A stretch of DNA of 15,948 nt. It comes from Pseudomonadota bacterium (GTDB lineage Bacteria; Pseudomonadota; Alphaproteobacteria; Acetobacterales; Acetobacteraceae). Every line of letters begins with the position of its first letter. Position 1 is the first letter of the stretch. The stretch is from assembly GCA_021807975.1 (NCBI GenBank), contig JAKBCJ010000059.1, positions 1 through 15,948 on the forward strand, written 5' to 3'. The notes under the pieces were generated by a model that was not told the DNA's origin, searched no databases, and saw nothing but the letters and a program-made list of their open reading frames with translations. Positions 7,559-15,813 of the stretch are shown here, in pieces. A program made the translations under genes and the position numbers.

Positions 7559-9205
7559 ATGGCTCAAGGCACTTCGCGTGACCTGACACCGGTCATCGAC
7601 CTGACGCTGGACCGAGGCACCGGACCGTTCCGCACCCGCCATCCGGTTTGGTCCGACCTTCGCCCGCCCTGCAACAACGCCTGTCCGGCGGGGGAGAACA
7701 TTCAGGCCTGGCTCGCGCAGGCGCAGGCCGGCGATTATCGGAAGGCATGGGAAACCCTCGTCGCGGATAATCCGCTGCCCGCCACGCATGGCCGCGTCTG
7801 CTATCACCCCTGCGAAACCGCCTGCAATCGCGGGGAGATGGATGCGGCGGTGTCGATCCACGCCGTCGAGCGCTTTCTGGGTGATCGCGCCACCGCCGAG
7901 GCCTGGGATTATCCCCCCGCCGAACCGCGATCCGGCAAACGCGTCCTGGTTGTCGGCGCGGGTCCGTCCGGCTTATCGGCGGCGTACCATCTGACGCGAC
8001 TTGGCCACCAGGTCGAAATCCACGAAGCTGGCCCCGTCGCTGGCGGCATGTTGCGGTTCGGAATCCCCGCCTATCGCCTGCCACGGGCCGAACTGGCCGC
8101 CGAAATAGCGCGGATCGAGCGGTTTGGGGTGAAGATCGTGTTCAACCATCCCGTTACCGACGTCAAGGCCGAACAGATCCAGGGCAAATTCGACGCGGTG
8201 TTCGTCGCGATCGGCGCGCACATCGCGCATCACGCCGAAATCCCGGCCAATGACGCCGCCCGTATCCTGGACGCGGTTTCCCTGCTGGGCGACGTCGGTG
8301 CAGGCGGAACACCCGCGCTCGGGCGGCGGGTCGTGATCTATGGCGGCGGCAACACGGCGATGGACGCCGCGCGCACGGCAAGGCGCCTGGGTGCCGAGGA
8401 AACGGTGATCATCTACCGGCGCGACCGAGCGCATATGCCCGCGCATGGATTTGAGGCGGATGAGGCGCTGGAGGAGGGCGTGCAAATTCGCTGGCTGACC
8501 AGCATCAAGGAGGTCGTGGGGCCGTCCCTGACGGTCGAGCGTATGGAACTGGACGACAAGGGCCGTCCGCATCCCACGGGAGAGTTCGATACGCTGGAAG
8601 CCGACAGTGTCATCCTCGCCTTGGGGCAGCAGACCGATAGCGGGTTTCTGCGCAATATCCCCGATATCGAGGCCAAACCCGACGGCACGGTGGTCGTCGA
8701 TCGGCAGATGATGACCGGGCATCCAGGCCTGTTCGCGGGCGGCGACATGGTGCCCAGCGAACGCACCGTCACCATCGCCACGGGCCACGGCAAGCTCGCC
8801 GCCCGCAATATCGATGCCTGGCTGCGCGGGCAGGCTTATGTGCCGCACGACAAAGCGCCGGTTGTTACATTCGACATGCTGCACCTGCCGGTGTTCAGCG
8901 ACGTCGATCCAGCCACCCAGCCCGGGATCGCCGCGGAAGACCGCCTGTCCGGCTTCGCCGAAATCCTCATCGGCCTCACCGAACCCGCGGCTCGGCATGA
9001 AGCGCAACGCTGCCTGAGCTGCGGCGTCTGCTTCGAATGCGACAACTGCTTCGCGGCCTGTCCGGAGCAGGCGATCGTCAAGCTGGGGCCGGGGAATGGT
9101 TATCGCCTGAACGAAGACCGCTGCACCGGCTGCGCGACATGTTTCGACCAGTGCCCCTGCCACGCGATCCAGATGGTGGCTGCCCCCCGGCAACGGATCG
9201 CCTGA
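7559..9205 (+). CDS. GltD-like NAD(P)H:ferredoxin-type flavoprotein with extra Fe-S domains
   Basis: The 548-residue protein is built like the small subunit of glutamate synthase. Residues 38-90 carry the N-terminal Fe-S domain (Cys38, 42, 81, 85, 89 in CNNACPAG and CYHPCETAC). Next come an FAD motif VVGAGPSGLSAA (131-142) and an NAD(P) motif YGGGNTAMDAA (near 260-270), then FAGGD. Unlike GltD it ends in a cysteine-rich ferredoxin domain: Cys485, 488, 491, 494, 497, 501 and Cys522, 525, 528, 532, 534. Related flavoproteins shuttle electrons between NAD(P)H and ferredoxin; the third subunit of Azoarcus 2-oxoglutarate:NADP oxidoreductase and the AegA/YgfT proteins tied to E. coli urate use are comparable. 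No glutamate synthase large subunit is nearby. It lies 11 bases before PFOR, so electron exchange with that enzyme is the likely role; direction is unknown. Confidence 0.85.
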   Translation: MAQGTSRDLTPVIDLTLDRGTGPFRTRHPVWSDLRPPCNNACPAGENIQAWLAQAQAGDYRKAWETLVADNPLPATHGRVCYHPCETACNRGEMDAAVSIHAVERFLGDRATAEAWDYPPAEPRSGKRVLVVGAGPSGLSAAYHLTRLGHQVEIHEAGPVAGGMLRFGIPAYRLPRAELAAEIARIERFGVKIVFNHPVTDVKAEQIQGKFDAVFVAIGAHIAHHAEIPANDAARILDAVSLLGDVGAGGTPALGRRVVIYGGGNTAMDAARTARRLGAEETVIIYRRDRAHMPAHGFEADEALEEGVQIRWLTSIKEVVGPSLTVERMELDDKGRPHPTGEFDTLEADSVILALGQQTDSGFLRNIPDIEAKPDGTVVVDRQMMTGHPGLFAGGDMVPSERTVTIATGHGKLAARNIDAWLRGQAYVPHDKAPVVTFDMLHLPVFSDVDPATQPGIAAEDRLSGFAEILIGLTEPAARHEAQRCLSCGVCFECDNCFAACPEQAIVKLGPGNGYRLNEDRCTGCATCFDQCPCHAIQMVAAPRQRIA

Positions 9206-9216
9206 AGGAGACTCCG

Positions 9217-12200
9217 ATGTCCCAAACCCACGCAACGATGGACGGCAATACCGCGGTCGCGCATGTGGCTTACCGGGTGAATGAGGTCTGCGCGATCTAT
9301 CCGATCACCCCGTCCTCCACGATGGCCGAACTCGCGGATGAGTGGGCCGCGCTGGGGATTAGGAACATCTGGGGCAACATCCCGATCATCCAGCAGATGC
9401 AAAGCGAGGGCGGGGCAGCGGGCGCGGTTCATGGCGCGCTGCAATCCGGCGCCCTGACCACGACGTTCACAGCGTCGCAGGGTTTGCTGCTGATGATTCC
9501 AAACATGTTCAAGATCGCCGGGGAGCTGACGCCGGCGGTGTTCCATGTCGCGGCGCGCGCCTTGGCCACCCAGGCGTTGTCGATCTTCGGCGACCATACC
9601 GATGTGATGGCGGTGCGCTCCACCGGGTTCGCCCTCCTCTGTTCGGCCAGCGTGCAAGAGGCGCACGACATGGCGTTGATCGCCCAGGCAGTGACGCTGG
9701 AGGCTCGGATTCCGGTACTGCATTTCTTCGATGGGTTCCGGACCTCGCATGAGCTGAACACGATAGACCTGCTGACCGACGCGCAGATCCGGGCGATGAT
9801 CGATGACGATCTGGTCCGCGCCCATCGCCGGCGGGCGCTGAATCCAGAGCATCCGTTCATTCGCGGCACGGCGCACAACCCGGATACGTTCTTCCAGGCG
9901 CGCGAAACGGTGAACCCGTTCTACGCGGCTCTGCCCGGGATCGTGCGGAAGCACATGGACCGGTTCGCGGCGCTGACCGGACGGCACTACCATCCGTTCG
10001 ACTTTTACGGCCCCGCCGATGCGGAGCGGGTGATCGTGGCGATGGGCACCGGTTCCGAAACCGCCCGGATCGCGGCGGAAACCTTACAGGCTCGGGGTGA
10101 GAAGGTGGGCGTGTTGCAGGTTCGCCTGTTCCGCCCGTTCGATGCGGCCGCGTTGCTGACCGTGTTGCCGGAAACGGTGCGCTCGATCGCGGTGCTGGAG
10201 CAGACCAAGGAACCGGGCGCGCCAGCCGAACCCATGTATCTGGATGTCGTGGCGACACTCGCCAGGGCGGTCGCGACCGGCGAACGCAGCTTTCTTCCGC
10301 GTGTGGTCGGCGGCCGCTACGGGCTGTCGTCGAAGGATTTCTCGCCGGCCCTGGCGAAGGCGGTCTTCGATGAGCTTGAAAAGCCGGTGCCGAAGACCGG
10401 GTTCACGTTGGGGATCGACGACGACGTCTGTCACACCAGCCTGCCGCCCGATCCGGCATTTCCCTGCGATCCGCCGGGTGCCGTCTGCGCGGTATTTTAC
10501 GGCCTGGGGTCTGACGGGACGGTGGGCGCCAACAAGAATACGGTCAAAATCATCGCCGAGGATGCCGGCCTGCATGCCCAAGGTTACTTCGTCTATGACT
10601 CGCACAAATCCGGCGCCCAGACGATTTCCCACCTGCGGTTTGGGCAGGCGCCGATCAGGGCACCGTTCCTGATCCAGCAGGCCAGTTTCGTCGCCATCCA
10701 TCAGTTTGCGATGATCGAGCGGCAGGACGTGCTGCGGCTGGCGGCGCCGGGTGCGACGGTTTTGCTGAACGCGCCGTTCGCCGCCGATGTCGTTTGGGAC
10801 AAGTTGCCGCGCGCCATGCAGGCCCGCATCATCGCCGACAAACTGCATGTCTATGTGATCGACGCTTCGAAGGTCGCCGCGGATGTCGGGCTGCGCGGAC
10901 GCACGAACACCATCCTGCAAACCTGTTTCTTTGCCCTGTCCGGCGTGCTGCCGCGCGAACGGGCGATCGAGCAGATCAAGCACACGATTCAGAAAACCTA
11001 CGGCAAGCGCGGGGATGCGGTGGTCCAGCGCAACTTCGACGCCGTCGATGCGACATTGGTCCGGCTGTTCCAGGTCACCATACCGGACGCCACAACCGCG
11101 ACACGGGACCGTGAGTCGCCGGTTCCGGCGGATGCGCCGGACTTCGTCCGCCGTGTCACCGCGCTGATGCTGGAAGGCCGGGGCGATGAGGTTCCGGTCA
11201 GCATGATGCCGGCGGATGGCACCTGGCCGTCCGGTACCGCCGCATGGGAAAAGCGCAATATCGCCGAAACGGTCCCGCTCTGGCACCCGGATCTGTGCGT
11301 CCAGTGCGGCCAGTGCAGCTTCGTCTGTCCGCACGGCGTGATCCAGGCTCGGTATTTCGACGCGGGGCGCCTGGAAACGGCCCCGGCCAGCTTCATGTCG
11401 GCGCCGATCAATGTGCGCGGCTTCCCGGACGTGCGCTTTACCCTGTCGTTTGCGATGGAGGATTGCACGGGATGTTCGTTGTGCGCCGAGGCGTGCCCGA
11501 CCGAACCTGTCAAGTCCCTGGGGATGCGGGACAAGATGCCGCTGTTGGCGGATGCGCGGGCCAATCTCGCCTTCGCCGAGACGCTGCCGGTGAACGATCG
11601 AGCGCGGGTGGACTTCGCGAATGTGCGGGGCGTGCAGTTTCTGGAGCCGCTGTTCACCTTCTCCGGGGCCTGCGCCGGGTGCGGTGAGACGCCGTACCTG
11701 AAACTGCTGTCCCAGTTGTTCGGCGATCGGGCGCAGATTGCCAACGCAACAGGATGTTCGTCGATCTATGGCGGCAATCTGCCGGTGACGCCGTGGGGCG
11801 TGAACCGGGAGGGCCGGGGGCCGGCCTGGTCGAACTCGCTGTTCGAGGATAATGCCGAATTCGGCCTGGGCTTCCGTCTCGCCGCCGATCAGCATCTGGA
11901 ACTGGCTCGGTCGTTGCTGCTGAAGCTGGAGCCCGAGGTGGGCGGCGACCTGGTGCAGGCGATCCTGAGCGCCCCGCAGGTTCGCGAGTCCGATATTCGT
12001 GCCCAGCGGCAAAGGGTGGCGGTGCTGACCCAGCGGGTGCGCGCCCTGGGCGATCGGCCCGACGCCGCGGATATGCTGTCGCTGGTCGATCATCTCGTGC
12101 GGCGGAGCATCTGGATCGTCGGCGGCGACGGCTGGGCGTACGACATTGGTTATGGCGGTCTGGACCATGTGCTGGCGACCAGCCGCGATGTGAACGTGCT

Positions 12201-12837
12201 GGTGTTGGATACCGAGGTTTACTCCAACACGGGCGGGCAGGCGTCGAAGGCAACACCGCTGGGGGCCGTGGCAAAGTTCGCGGCAGCCGGCAAACGCGTG
12301 GCACGCAAGGACCTCGCATTGCAGGCAATTGCCTATGGCAATGTCTATGTCGCCCAGGTGGCCATGGGCGCCAACCCGCAGCAGACCTTGCAGGCGTTCC
12401 GGGAGGCGGAGGCCTATAATGGGCCATCCTTGATCCTCGCCTATTCGCACTGCATCGCGCATGGGATCGACATGCAGTTCGGCATGAAGCAGCAGGATCT
12501 GGCGGTCGCCAGCGGCTACTGGCCGCTGTTCCGCTACAATCCGGCGATGCGGGCGGTGGGCAGCAACCCGTTCGTGCTCGACAGCCCGCGGCCGACGCTG
12601 CCGTTCCGCGATTATGCCGGCAATGAGATGCGCTACAAGTCGCTGACACAGACCCGGCCAGTGGAGTCCGCCCGCCTGCTGGATGCGGCGCAGGCAGCGA
12701 TCCTGGAGAAATACCGGACCTATGAGGAGATGGCGGGGTGGTCGGCAGCCCGGTTCGCTCCGGGCGGGGTGGACCGGCAGGATGGGCCAGTGATCGCCGA
12801 ACCGCCTTGGGAAGCGGCGGAGGGCGTGCGGGGATAG
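9217..12837 (+). CDS. nifJ: Pyruvate:ferredoxin (flavodoxin) oxidoreductase, single-chain
   Basis: This enzyme reversibly converts pyruvate and CoA to acetyl-CoA, CO2 and low-potential electrons. The 1206-residue chain has all core domains. The N-terminal domain has Thr31 (YPITPSST), Glu64 (MQSEGG) and Arg114 (VAARALA), the positions known in the Desulfovibrio africanus enzyme for substrate and thiamine-diphosphate contacts. The ferredoxin domain has Cys694, 697, 700, 704 and Cys750, 753, 756, 760. The thiamine domain has the proximal-cluster cysteines 819, 822, 847 and 1079 and the GDGWAYDIGYGG...NTGGQ motif near 970-1010. No C-terminal oxygen-protecting extension of the Desulfovibrio kind is evident. 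AAGGAG at 9205-9210 supports ATG 9217. No nif gene is in the window, so the symbol reflects family only. Confidence 0.94.
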   Translation: MSQTHATMDGNTAVAHVAYRVNEVCAIYPITPSSTMAELADEWAALGIRNIWGNIPIIQQMQSEGGAAGAVHGALQSGALTTTFTASQGLLLMIPNMFKIAGELTPAVFHVAARALATQALSIFGDHTDVMAVRSTGFALLCSASVQEAHDMALIAQAVTLEARIPVLHFFDGFRTSHELNTIDLLTDAQIRAMIDDDLVRAHRRRALNPEHPFIRGTAHNPDTFFQARETVNPFYAALPGIVRKHMDRFAALTGRHYHPFDFYGPADAERVIVAMGTGSETARIAAETLQARGEKVGVLQVRLFRPFDAAALLTVLPETVRSIAVLEQTKEPGAPAEPMYLDVVATLARAVATGERSFLPRVVGGRYGLSSKDFSPALAKAVFDELEKPVPKTGFTLGIDDDVCHTSLPPDPAFPCDPPGAVCAVFYGLGSDGTVGANKNTVKIIAEDAGLHAQGYFVYDSHKSGAQTISHLRFGQAPIRAPFLIQQASFVAIHQFAMIERQDVLRLAAPGATVLLNAPFAADVVWDKLPRAMQARIIADKLHVYVIDASKVAADVGLRGRTNTILQTCFFALSGVLPRERAIEQIKHTIQKTYGKRGDAVVQRNFDAVDATLVRLFQVTIPDATTATRDRESPVPADAPDFVRRVTALMLEGRGDEVPVSMMPADGTWPSGTAAWEKRNIAETVPLWHPDLCVQCGQCSFVCPHGVIQARYFDAGRLETAPASFMSAPINVRGFPDVRFTLSFAMEDCTGCSLCAEACPTEPVKSLGMRDKMPLLADARANLAFAETLPVNDRARVDFANVRGVQFLEPLFTFSGACAGCGETPYLKLLSQLFGDRAQIANATGCSSIYGGNLPVTPWGVNREGRGPAWSNSLFEDNAEFGLGFRLAADQHLELARSLLLKLEPEVGGDLVQAILSAPQVRESDIRAQRQRVAVLTQRVRALGDRPDAADMLSLVDHLVRRSIWIVGGDGWAYDIGYGGLDHVLATSRDVNVLVLDTEVYSNTGGQASKATPLGAVAKFAAAGKRVARKDLALQAIAYGNVYVAQVAMGANPQQTLQAFREAEAYNGPSLILAYSHCIAHGIDMQFGMKQQDLAVASGYWPLFRYNPAMRAVGSNPFVLDSPRPTLPFRDYAGNEMRYKSLTQTRPVESARLLDAAQAAILEKYRTYEEMAGWSAARFAPGGVDRQDGPVIAEPPWEAAEGVRG

Positions 12838-12964
12838 GGCTTGGCCCCGTTCTTGCTATGTCTGATCTGATTGTCCCGATGCCCGGCGCGCAACCCGCGT
12901 CGATTGCCCAGAAGATGGGCGGTGATCGGTTCAGTGCTGAGCAAACGACGAGCAGGAGTGGTCC
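12838..12964 (+). other. Intergenic gap before the ABC transporter remnant
   Basis: This 127-base gap holds no convincing gene, promoter or terminator. A small hairpin GCCCA-GAAGA-TGGGC (12906-12920) has no T-tract. The ribosome-binding site GGAG (12955-12958) ahead of ATG 12965 is still intact. Confidence 0.5.
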
Positions 12965-13530
12965 ATGGAGTCCCGCCGCACTTTCCTTATGAGCCGCCGC
13001 CTCGTGTTGGCGGCGCCGGCGGTTCCGCGGGTCACCCGAGCCCGGGCGGATACGGTGACGATTCGCATGGGCGCGCTGAAGCTGATCCATTCCATCTCGC
13101 CGTGGATGCCTATGTCGGCGCCGAACCCGGGCCGGGGCTTTCGCTGTTCACTTGTGTTGGCAAAATGGTTGAGTATCCCTACTCCACCGCCATGGGCAGC
13201 CTGAACATGATCATGGGGACGCATCACGACACGATTGCGCAAAAGCCCGAGTTGGTTCGGGTAGTGCTGAACCTGCAAAAGCAAGGTAGCGAGTATGCAG
13301 CCGCGCATCCGGCCGAGATGGTCGATATGGCAGTAACGAAACTGGGCATGAAGCGGGAGGCGGTGGCTTTGTCCGTCCAAAACGTGGAATTGAACTGGCA
13401 GATGACTCCGGCGATGATGGCGGCGGGGAAGACCTATGCCCAGCACATGCTGGAATTGAAGCAAATCCGAACGCTGCCGGATTTTGGGACTTTCTTCGAC
13501 CCGAAAATATCGGACCAGCTCGCGGTATGA
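12965..13530 (+). pseudogene. NitT/TauT-type ABC substrate-binding protein, internally deleted and frameshifted
   Basis: The first about 46 codons encode a Tat-like signal (MESRRTFLMSRR, then a hydrophobic stretch ending ARA) and the mature start VTIRMGALKLIHSISP, as in NMT1/NitT-type binding proteins. At about 13099-13105 the recognisable reading frame changes: the remaining homology (VDAYVGAEPGPGLSL, VEYPYSTAMGSLNMIMGTH, then a helical C-terminus ending DQLAV) lies one frame away, through 13530. Only about 46 plus 142 residues remain of a family usually 310-340 long, so roughly 130-150 central residues, including much of the ligand site, are gone. Translation from ATG 12965 would leave the family sequence at the junction and stop at 13204. 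The relic still overlaps the next start by ATGA. Sequencing or assembly collapse is the main alternative to true decay. Confidence 0.82.
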
Positions 13531-13931
13531 GTGAGGCCGTCGAACCGCTTCCAGCCGAAACGGGGCCCGTTCGGATCGACGTGACGCCGCTGCTGCGGAT
13601 CGTGGTGCCGGTGGCGAACGATGCGCAGGTAGCATTGATGGACGAACCGTTCGGCGCGCTGGACGCGATGACCCGCGAACGCCTCCAAGAGGAACTGCTG
13701 ACAATTTGGCGTGCCACGGGTTTGAGTGTCGTGTTCGTGACCCGTTCGCTGGAGGAAGCCATCTACCTCGCCGATCGTGTCGTCGTGATGTCTCCCGGTC
13801 CAGGCCGGATCGTGGCAGAAGAGCGAATCACTCTGGAGCGGCCCCGCGACGTGTCATCCCCCGAGTTCAACGATATCCGCCGGCGTCTGGCGACCTTGCT
13901 GCTCGCCGACCACGCCAGGGAGGCCGCTTGA
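13527..13931 (+). pseudogene. In-frame chimera: ABC permease N-terminus fused to ABC ATPase C-terminal half
   Basis: The 134-residue open frame starts like the cytoplasmic N-terminus of a NitT/TauT permease (MSEAVEPLPAETGPVRID, then PLLRIVVPVA entering the first membrane helix) and from residue 31 continues as the second half of the partner ATPase (NDAQVALMDEPFGALDAMTR, Walker B Asp39/Glu40, D-loop 42-46, then LADRVVVMSPGPGRI). Walker A, the Q-loop and the LSGGQ signature are absent, and the switch histidine is replaced by Arg73 (FVTRS instead of FVTHS). A deletion of roughly 1.2-1.4 kb between the two genes would explain it. The product cannot hydrolyse ATP or transport by itself. The permease reading of the first 30 residues is less certain than the ATPase part. 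It overlaps both neighbours. Confidence 0.75.
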
Positions 13932-15628
13932 CGCCTGTGAAAATGGCGGAGGCGGCCATTGCCGCTGACCGCGCCCACGCCGATCCCGCGCTGTGGATCG
14001 CTCGACGGCCCGACGAAGCGATCTTGGCCGATGCCGCGGCCTTGGAGGCCGAGGGACCGAAGGGCCGCCCGCTGTGGGGCGTGCCGTTCGCGGTCAAGGA
14101 CAACATCGATGTCGCCGGGATACCGACCACCGCCGCCTGCCCGGGTTTCGCCTATACCCCGGACACAGACGCGCCGGCGGTTCGGCGCCTGCTGGATGCC
14201 GGTGCCGTGCTGATCGGCAAGACCAACCTGGATCAGTTCGCAACCGGTCTGGTTGGCACGCGCAGCCCCTATGGCATACCGCGCAACGTGTTCGATCCCG
14301 CGCTGGTGCCGGGCGGGTCGTCGTCCGGGTCCGCCTGCGCGGTTGCCGCCGGCATCGCGCGGTTTTCGCTGGGCACCGACACCGCCGGGTCCGGCCGGGT
14401 GCCGGCGGCGTTCGGCAACATCGTCGGCTTGAAACCCACCATCGGCAGTATCTCGGCCCGTGGCATGGTACCCGCATGCCGCTCGGTCGATACCATCTCG
14501 ATCTTCGCCCGGTCGGTGGACGAAGCCCTTGCGGTTCAGCGTGTTATCGCTGTGTTCGATGGCGGCGATCCCTATGCCCGCAAGGCGCCGTTTCCGCATT
14601 TGCGCCGATCCGCCCTGGCGGCCGGCCGCGTGGCGATGGGCGATGTGGGCGCCCTGTGCGAGGCCGATGTGGCCGCGGCCTACGCCGGTGCTTCATCGTT
14701 CCTGAGCGCCTCGCGGGTCGATATGACGTTGTTTCTGGAAGTCGCGCGCCTGCTGTACGAAGGCCCGTGGGTTGCCGAACGAACCGCCGCGCTGCGCTCG
14801 GTCCTGACAGCGACTCCGGACGTGCTATATCCGGCCACCCGCGCTATCCTGGAACTTGGCCTGAGCCGGCTGACGGTCGATGCTTTCGACGCGTTTCACC
14901 TGTTACAACAGGCCCGCCGGCAGGCCGCGATCCTGTTCAGCGAATTCGATGCGTTGTTCCTGCCCACCGCTCCATTCTGCCCCACCCTGGCGGAGCTGGA
15001 AGCCGACCCGCTCGGACCCAACCGCCGACTGGGCAGCTTCACCAACTTCGCCAATTTGTGCGACATGGCCGGCTTCGCGGTGCCGATCGGGTTCGGCCCG
15101 ACTGGCACCCCGATCGGTGGCGTTCTGCTGGGGCCGGCGTGGTCCGAGGGCCGGTTGGCCCCGCTGGCGGATGCGCTGCACCGGAAATTCGCCGTGACAG
15201 TGGGCGCGACCGGACAGCCTCTGCCCGCCCGCGCCAAACCCGACCAGATCGAGGCCGGTGAAACCGCGCTGTTCTGCATCGGCGCCCATATGGCGGGTCT
15301 GCCGTTGAACCCGCAGATCACCTCGCTGGGCGGGCGCTTCGTCAGGGAAGCCACGACGGCGCCTTCCTATCGTCTGTTCGCCCTGGGCAACCGCCCGGGA
15401 ATGATCCGGGCTGACAATGGCGCGGCCATCGTCGGGGAGGTGTGGGCATTGCCGACATCTTCCATTGGCGCGTTACTGGCGCAGGTGCCTCCGCCCCTGG
15501 GCTTCGGTTCGGTGACGTTGGACGACGGCCCGTGCCTGGGCTTTGTGGCAGAATCGGCCGGTGTGGCCGACGCTCGGGAAATTACTCATCTTGGCGGCTG
15601 GCGAGCATGGCTGCGATCCGGAGACTGA
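13928..15628 (+). CDS. atzF: Allophanate hydrolase AtzF
   Basis: AtzF splits allophanate to two ammonia and two CO2, the last step of urea-amidolyase, cyanurate and some ureide routes. The 566-residue chain has an amidase-signature domain with the Ser-cisSer-Lys triad: Lys57 (FAVKDN), the GGSSSGSA loop (131-135) and Ser155 (GTDTAGSGRVPA). A C-terminal domain from about residue 440 (GETALFCIGAHMAGLPLNPQI ... GLGF-type ending) corresponds to the second AtzF domain that handles the carboxylated intermediate. The start is uncertain: TTG 13928 overlaps the ATPase stop (TTGA) and has GGGAGG at 13918-13923; GTG 13937 and ATG 13943 are alternatives. Relatives usually begin 15-25 residues earlier, and the frame upstream (QGGRLTPV) resembles that missing start while lying inside the ATPase relic. 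Confidence 0.88.
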   Translation: MTPVKMAEAAIAADRAHADPALWIARRPDEAILADAAALEAEGPKGRPLWGVPFAVKDNIDVAGIPTTAACPGFAYTPDTDAPAVRRLLDAGAVLIGKTNLDQFATGLVGTRSPYGIPRNVFDPALVPGGSSSGSACAVAAGIARFSLGTDTAGSGRVPAAFGNIVGLKPTIGSISARGMVPACRSVDTISIFARSVDEALAVQRVIAVFDGGDPYARKAPFPHLRRSALAAGRVAMGDVGALCEADVAAAYAGASSFLSASRVDMTLFLEVARLLYEGPWVAERTAALRSVLTATPDVLYPATRAILELGLSRLTVDAFDAFHLLQQARRQAAILFSEFDALFLPTAPFCPTLAELEADPLGPNRRLGSFTNFANLCDMAGFAVPIGFGPTGTPIGGVLLGPAWSEGRLAPLADALHRKFAVTVGATGQPLPARAKPDQIEAGETALFCIGAHMAGLPLNPQITSLGGRFVREATTAPSYRLFALGNRPGMIRADNGAAIVGEVWALPTSSIGALLAQVPPPLGFGSVTLDDGPCLGFVAESAGVADAREITHLGGWRAWLRSGD

Positions 15629-15630
15629 CG

Positions 15631-15813
15631 ATGGACGAAGCGGCATTGGATACAATGATCGATACCGGAACGACGATATTGGGAATCGAAATGAAACCGG
15701 AGTGGCGCGCCGCCGTGCGTATGCACCTGGGCATTTCCCTCGGGCATGCGGCAGTGGTTCTGGAAACAACGCTGCCAGATCATCTTGATCCCGCGCCGGT
15801 GTTCACGGCATGA
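15631..15813 (+). CDS. AtzG/HpxX-like small subunit (DUF4089)
   Basis: This 60-residue protein matches the small DUF4089 family in length and in its pattern: an N-terminal helix (ALDTMIDTGTTILGIEM), PEWRAAVRMHL, then a helix and a closing LPDHLDPAPVFTA. AtzG is a GatC-like partner that stabilises the amidase AtzE; HpxX plays the corresponding part in the Klebsiella purine cluster. GGAG at 15620-15623 precedes ATG 15631 by seven bases, and the stop overlaps the next start by ATGA, the expected order AtzG then AtzE. Which of the two pathways it serves cannot be told from this protein. Confidence 0.85.
   Translation: MDEAALDTMIDTGTTILGIEMKPEWRAAVRMHLGISLGHAAVVLETTLPDHLDPAPVFTA

Noticed and set aside
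9037..9216. N-terminal extension of PFOR by 60 codons in an open frame
   Set aside because: It overlaps the Fe-S tail of the flavoprotein, has no family similarity, and ATG 9217 has a strong AAGGAG and the canonical PFOR start and residue numbering.
9217..12837. PFOR as part of a nitrogen-fixation locus
   Set aside because: No nif structural, assembly or NifA-type sequences were seen; the neighbours are purine and ureide genes.
12837..12853. Hairpin GGGC-TTG-GCCC after PFOR as a terminator
   Set aside because: Only 4 bp of stem and a broken T-tract.
13706..13927. AtzF frame open back to 13706
   Set aside because: It runs through the ATPase relic in another frame; only the last few codons resemble AtzF.
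12838..13931. Insertion sequence or transposon as the cause of the transporter decay
   Set aside because: No transposase fragment, terminal inverted repeats or target duplications were found around the junctions.
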